From Actinomycetota bacterium (GTDB lineage Bacteria > Actinomycetota > Acidimicrobiia > Acidimicrobiales > Ilumatobacteraceae): a stretch of DNA of 9,428 nt. Each line of letters begins with the position of its first letter. Within the stretch, counting starts at the first letter, position 1. The stretch lies in contig SYCH01000117.1 of assembly GCA_005787025.1 (NCBI GenBank), forward strand, positions 1-9,428, read 5' to 3'. A program made the position numbers and the translations under genes. The notes below the pieces were generated by a model that was not told where the DNA came from, did no database searches, and was given only the letters and a program-made list of their open reading frames with translations. Shown piece after piece: positions 5,391 to 9,428 of this stretch.

Positions 5391-8300
5391 ATGGCGGACT
5401 CGTTCGCGCATCTTCACGTGCATACCGAATACTCGATGCTCGACGGGGCTGCCAAGCTCGACGAGCTGGTCGCCAAAGCGGTTTCGGACGGGCAGACCGC
5501 GCTCGGAATGACCGATCACGGCAACATGTACGGCGTTCTGGATTTCTACAAGGAATGTCGGTCACAGGGTGTCAAGCCGGTCATCGGCACCGAGGCTTAT
5601 CTGGCCTACGAGACCCGATTCGAGCGCCCCACGCGACGGGGCTTGATGGACGACTCGGGTGGAGAGACCGAGGGTGGCAAGAAGTTGTACTACCACCTGA
5701 CATTGCTGGCCGAGACCAACACCGGCTACAAGAATCTCATCAAGTTGTCGAGCCTCGCGTTCCTCGAGGGCTATTACTACCAGCCCCGCATGGACTGGGA
5801 ACTCTTGGAACGTCATCATGACGGACTGATCGCCACCACGGGTTGCCTCGGTGGACACGTGCTCCAATCTCTCCTGCGCGACGACTACAACGACGCACTG
5901 GCCAAAGCGGCACGACTCCAGGAGATCTTCGGCAAGGACAACCTCTTCGTGGAGCTGCAGGACCACGGGATCCCGTCCCAAAAGCGCACCAACCCCATGC
6001 TTCTGCGCATCGCCCAGGATCTTGGCGCCCCACTGCTGGCGACCAATGACTCGCATTACACCCACCGTCACGACGCCGACAGCCACGACGCTCTGCTCTG
6101 CGTGCAGACCAACTCGTTCAAGAACGACCCGAAGCGATTCCGCTTCGATGGCACCGAGCACTATCTGAAGACCGCCCAGGAAATGCGCCACGTGTTCAGC
6201 GAGTTGCCGGAAGCGTGCGACAACACTTTGTGGATCGCCGAACGAGCCGACGTCACGATCGAGTTCGGCAAGCCCCAACTGCCAAGTTTCCCGGTGCCCG
6301 ACGGCTACGCCGATGACGCCGCGTATCTCGACCATCTCGTCCGGGAGGGAGCGCGGCGTCGCTGGGGTGACAACCTCGATCCCACCATCGTCGAGCGACT
6401 GGCGTACGAGTCCAAAGTCATCGGCGACATGGGTTTCGCGTCGTATTTCCTGATCGTGTGGGACCTCATTCGCTACGCCCGAAGCCGAAACATCCGGGTC
6501 GGACCCGGTCGGGGATCGGCCGCGGGGTGTGCGGTCGCGTATTCCCTCGGCATCACCGAGATCGACCCCATTCGATACGACCTGCTCTTCGAACGTTTCC
6601 TGAACCCGAGTCGGATTTCCATGCCCGACATCGACATGGATTTCGACTCTCGGTACCGAGACGAGATGATCCGTTACGCGACCGAGACCTACGGACGCGA
6701 ACACGTGGCCCAGATCATCACCTTCAGCACGATCAAGGCCCGGAATGCCGTGCGAGACGCGGCTCGCGTGTTGGGTCACCCCTATTCGGTGGGAGACCGA
6801 TTGGCCAAGGCGATGCCACCGGTCGTGATGGGGCGCGACACTCCGTTGCGGTTCTGTCTCGAGAAGCACCCCAAACACGAGAGCGGGTACAAGGCGGCCC
6901 AGGAACTACGCGACCTCTACGAGAGTGACGAGGACCTGCGGCACGTGATCGACGTCGCCAAGGGCTTGGAGGGTCTGCGCCGATCCACCGGTATCCACGC
7001 GGCGGCCGTGGTGATCTCGAAGGAGGCGCTCACGGAGTACCTTCCGGTGCAACGCAAACCCGAAGCCGGAAAGCCCCTCGAGGAGGCCCCGGTCACGACC
7101 CAGTACGAAATGCACGGTGTCGAAGACCTCGGTCTGCTCAAGATGGATTTTCTCGGACTGCGAAATCTCGACGTCATCACCGACACGATGACGTTGATTC
7201 GCTCGAGTGAGCCGGACTTCGACATCGATCGCGTCCCCCTCGACGATGCGACCACCTTCGAGCTCCTGGCCCGAGGCGACACGACCGGCGTCTTCCAACT
7301 CGAGTCTCCGCCGATGCAACAACTGCTGCGCGCCATGAACCCGTCCACGTTCGAGGACGTGTCGGCCGTCATCGCTTTGTATCGACCGGGCCCGATGGGT
7401 GTCAACATGCACTACGACTTCGCCGATCGAAAGAACGGGCGCAAGCCGGTCGAGTATTTTCACCCGGACGCACGGGAAGTCCTGGGTGACACCTACGGCC
7501 TCATGATCTATCAAGAGAGCGTGATGCGCGTGGCGCAACGCTTCGCCGGGTACTCGCTCGCGGAGGCGGACAACTTGCGCAAGGCATGCGGTAAGAAGGT
7601 TCGCGAACTCATGGAGAAAGAGCGCTCCAAGTTCGAGCAAGGTTGCGAGGACGCGGGTTACGGACGGGCGCTGGGTGAACAGTTGTTCGACATCATCGAG
7701 AACTTCGCCGATTACGCGTTCAACAAGAGTCACTCGTTCGGCTACGGATACATCTGCTACCAAACCGCCTTCTTGAAGGCCAATTATCCGGTTCAGTACT
7801 TCGCGGCCTTGCTCACGAGCGTCAAAGCGAATCTGGAAAAGGCGGCGGGTTATCTCGTGGACGCACGGGCGCGGGGGATCACCGTCAAACAGCCCGACAT
7901 CAACGTCTCGGAGGTGGACTTCATCTCGGATCCCGAGAGTCGGTTGATCCACTTCGGATTGAGCGCCATCAAGGGGGTCGGCTCCGCCGTGTGCGAGAAG
8001 ATCGTGGCCCATCGCAAGGTTCACGGAACCTTTTCGTCGTTCCACGATTTCTGCATGTCCGTCCCTACCGAATGCCTCAACAAGAAGGGCATCGAATCTT
8101 TCATCAAGGCCGGAGCATTCGACTCGATGGGACACACACGACAGGGCCTGACGTTGGTCTTCGAGCAGATCATCGACGACAGTGTCGGGCGTCGCGCCGA
8201 GATGGATCAAGGGGTCATGAGCCTGTTCGACTCGGTCGAGACCGGCTCGACCCAGGGTGCATTCGATCTCGACATACCTATTCCGGACACCGAATTCGAT

Positions 8301-8912
8301 CAATCGTCGAGGCTGAAATTCGAGAAGGAGTTGCTCGGTCTGTACATCAGCGATCACCCCTTGTACGGCCACGAAGGGACCCTGCGTCGCTACGCCACCA
8401 CCGTGACCTCCCTCCTCGAGGATGCCGAGTCGGGCACCATCGCCACCATCGCGGGAATCATCACGAAGGTCGAACGCAAGGTCACCAAGAAAGGCGACCC
8501 CATGGCGATTCTGCAGGTCGAGGACCTCCATGGCGAGATCGAAGTCACGGTGTTCACTCGCACCTTGCAGCAGCACGGGCACAAGATCGCCGACGAGGCC
8601 ATCGTCGCCGTCAAAGTACGGGTGAATCGGCAAGCCGGCGATGATCGCATGACCGTCTCGGCGCTGGAGGTGACCCCCTTGGTGCTACAGGCGCGCGCCC
8701 CCGAATTGAGGCTGAACCTGCCCGCCGTGGCCCTCGATGCGGAGACCGTCTCGAGCCTGAAGGAGATTCTGTCGGCGTATCCGGGCGAGGCCCAGGTGTA
8801 CATCCATCTCGGTGGGTCGAGGGTGCTTCGGTTGGGCTCGGAATTCGCCGTCGATGTCGATCGTGCGATTCCACCGTTGAGGGTGGCCTTCGGGGTGGGC
8901 GTGATTCGCTGA
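5391..8912 (+). CDS. dnaE: DNA polymerase III alpha subunit
   Basis: This is the catalytic subunit of the replicative polymerase. Its 1173 residues are the usual DnaE1 length. The PHP domain (about 1-285) starts with HLHVHTEYSMLDGA (7-20) and keeps a full metal set: His9, His11, Asp18, His43 (TDHGN), Glu68 (GTEAY), His102, Cys152 (GCLGG), Asp220 and His222 (TNDSHY). That suggests active 3'-5' proofreading, as shown for mycobacterial DnaE1. The polymerase core carries GPGRGSAAGC (371-380), MPDIDMDFD (411-419) with the catalytic aspartates, and LLKMDFLGLRNL (582-593) with the third, Asp586. The fingers and tandem HhH region follow to about 910 (NKSHSFGYGY at 778-787, then IKGVGSAVCEK at 860-870). 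VMSLF (942-946) is a likely clamp-binding motif. An OB domain covers about 1015-1095. No intein or frameshift is seen. A strong Shine-Dalgarno sequence fixes the start. Confidence 0.98.
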   Translation: MADSFAHLHVHTEYSMLDGAAKLDELVAKAVSDGQTALGMTDHGNMYGVLDFYKECRSQGVKPVIGTEAYLAYETRFERPTRRGLMDDSGGETEGGKKLYYHLTLLAETNTGYKNLIKLSSLAFLEGYYYQPRMDWELLERHHDGLIATTGCLGGHVLQSLLRDDYNDALAKAARLQEIFGKDNLFVELQDHGIPSQKRTNPMLLRIAQDLGAPLLATNDSHYTHRHDADSHDALLCVQTNSFKNDPKRFRFDGTEHYLKTAQEMRHVFSELPEACDNTLWIAERADVTIEFGKPQLPSFPVPDGYADDAAYLDHLVREGARRRWGDNLDPTIVERLAYESKVIGDMGFASYFLIVWDLIRYARSRNIRVGPGRGSAAGCAVAYSLGITEIDPIRYDLLFERFLNPSRISMPDIDMDFDSRYRDEMIRYATETYGREHVAQIITFSTIKARNAVRDAARVLGHPYSVGDRLAKAMPPVVMGRDTPLRFCLEKHPKHESGYKAAQELRDLYESDEDLRHVIDVAKGLEGLRRSTGIHAAAVVISKEALTEYLPVQRKPEAGKPLEEAPVTTQYEMHGVEDLGLLKMDFLGLRNLDVITDTMTLIRSSEPDFDIDRVPLDDATTFELLARGDTTGVFQLESPPMQQLLRAMNPSTFEDVSAVIALYRPGPMGVNMHYDFADRKNGRKPVEYFHPDAREVLGDTYGLMIYQESVMRVAQRFAGYSLAEADNLRKACGKKVRELMEKERSKFEQGCEDAGYGRALGEQLFDIIENFADYAFNKSHSFGYGYICYQTAFLKANYPVQYFAALLTSVKANLEKAAGYLVDARARGITVKQPDINVSEVDFISDPESRLIHFGLSAIKGVGSAVCEKIVAHRKVHGTFSSFHDFCMSVPTECLNKKGIESFIKAGAFDSMGHTRQGLTLVFEQIIDDSVGRRAEMDQGVMSLFDSVETGSTQGAFDLDIPIPDTEFDQSSRLKFEKELLGLYISDHPLYGHEGTLRRYATTVTSLLEDAESGTIATIAGIITKVERKVTKKGDPMAILQVEDLHGEIEVTVFTRTLQQHGHKIADEAIVAVKVRVNRQAGDDRMTVSALEVTPLVLQARAPELRLNLPAVALDAETVSSLKEILSAYPGEAQVYIHLGGSRVLRLGSEFAVDVDRAIPPLRVAFGVGVIR

Positions 8913-8997
8913 CCCGTCGTTTCGCTCCCCGAGGAGAGGAAGTGGCAGAATAGGGGAGTCGGAGGAACGTCCTTCGAGGTGGGGAGTACGGGTTCGG

Positions 8998-9428
8998 ATG
9001 TCGGTGGAGGTCGAGACGCGGGATTGTGCGGCCCTCTCCGAGGCCGAAATCGAGGATATGGCGGCCATGGGTGGCGCTTTCGACCTCGGCCGTCTGAACG
9101 CGGCCAAAGAGGATTGGGTCCTCTGCACCACGGCCACCGAGTCCGGGAAACTCCACGGTTTCACGTTCTCGACGCTCGAGCGCATCGGAGGCACGCCCTG
9201 CGTCCTGATCGGGCTCTTGAGCGTGAAGCGGACGGGGAAGCGAGACGCCGTCCTGAAAGGTTTGATGTCCGAAGCGTTCCACCGCGCCCTCATGGCGTTC
9301 CCCGACGAGGACGTGGTCGTCGGTAGCCGTTTCGTGGCGGCCGACGGATTGGACGCCTTCAAGCAGTTGAGCGAGTTGATCCCCCGACCGGGTCATCGTG
9401 CGGTGGGCGAGGAGCGAGCCTGGGGCCG
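8998..9428 (+). CDS. Unrecognised protein, N-terminal 143 residues (continues past the window end)
   Basis: The frame is open from ATG 8998 to the window edge with no stop, about 143 codons, starting 85 bp after dnaE. I do not recognise the family. Visible features are an acidic, helical start (ALSEAEIEDMAAM, 12-24), a conserved-looking Trp40, and alternating strands KLHGFTFSTLERI (51-63) and CVLIGLLSVKR (68-78). A helix (83-101) and the DEDVVVGSRF strand (103-112) follow. The strand-helix order, with a GF strand then an IGLLSV strand, resembles a GNAT acetyltransferase-like fold. I do not see a clear R/QxxGxG/A acetyl-CoA loop, so no activity is assigned. No other ATG or GTG lies in frame within about 60 bp upstream. 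A GGTGGGGAG stretch (8978-8986) may serve as a distant ribosome binding site. Codon use resembles the neighbours. Confidence 0.7.
   Translation, partial: MSVEVETRDCAALSEAEIEDMAAMGGAFDLGRLNAAKEDWVLCTTATESGKLHGFTFSTLERIGGTPCVLIGLLSVKRTGKRDAVLKGLMSEAFHRALMAFPDEDVVVGSRFVAADGLDAFKQLSELIPRPGHRAVGEERAWG

Noticed and set aside
5562..6878. 438-codon antisense open frame across the 5' half of dnaE
   Set aside because: Long antisense frames are a normal by-product of GC-rich coding sequence. It lies wholly opposite strongly conserved dnaE motifs and shows no recognisable protein features.
6906..8633. 575-codon antisense open frame across the 3' half of dnaE
   Set aside because: Same reason: dnaE on the plus strand is unmistakable here, and the antisense product has no motif or start context.
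8924..8937. Terminator hairpin after dnaE (CTCC-CCGA-GGAG)
   Set aside because: It has only a 4-bp stem and no T-tract, so it is too weak to call.

Overview
The window is a GC-rich stretch of bacterial chromosome, clearly actinobacterial. The order aroB-aroQ-pepQ-efp-nusB is the classical actinobacterial block, also found in Mycobacterium. A bacterial proteasome activator (Bpa/PafE family) implies a 20S proteasome. The DNA polymerase III alpha subunit keeps a complete metal-binding PHP domain, as in mycobacterial DnaE1. EF-P lacks the typical PGKGP tip, and nusB is not followed by the usual pyr genes. Both point to a deep-branching actinobacterial lineage such as Acidimicrobiia, but that placement is inference.

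Layout. Positions 1-3120 (+) hold a tightly packed block: the 3' end of aroB, aroQ, an M24-family Xaa-Pro peptidase overlapping aroQ by 4 bp (ATGA), efp overlapping the peptidase by 13 bp, and nusB 1 bp after efp. These pair shikimate-pathway enzymes with peptide turnover, translation rescue at polyproline stretches and transcription antitermination. Positions 3140-3586 (-) hold a convergent Rrf2/IscR-type regulator. It is divergent from 3652-4779 (+), an alkaline-phosphatase-superfamily phosphodiesterase/nucleotide pyrophosphatase. Positions 4787-5278 (+) hold the Bpa-type proteasome activator. A 112-bp gap carrying two abutting perfect inverted repeats leads into dnaE at 5391-8912 (+). From 8998 an unrecognised ORF runs off the right edge.

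Regulation. Several starts (bpa, the Rrf2 gene, possibly aroQ and the phosphodiesterase) have a -10-like hexamer 6-7 nt before the start codon. This is the geometry of leaderless transcripts, common in Actinobacteria. dnaE instead has a strong Shine-Dalgarno sequence and a structured upstream region.

I see no mobile element, CRISPR array, RNA gene, toxin-antitoxin pair or defence cassette. This is mainly ordinary core genome. The points worth a second look are the double palindrome before dnaE, the Bpa tail, the sparse cysteine set of the Rrf2 protein and the EF-P tip.
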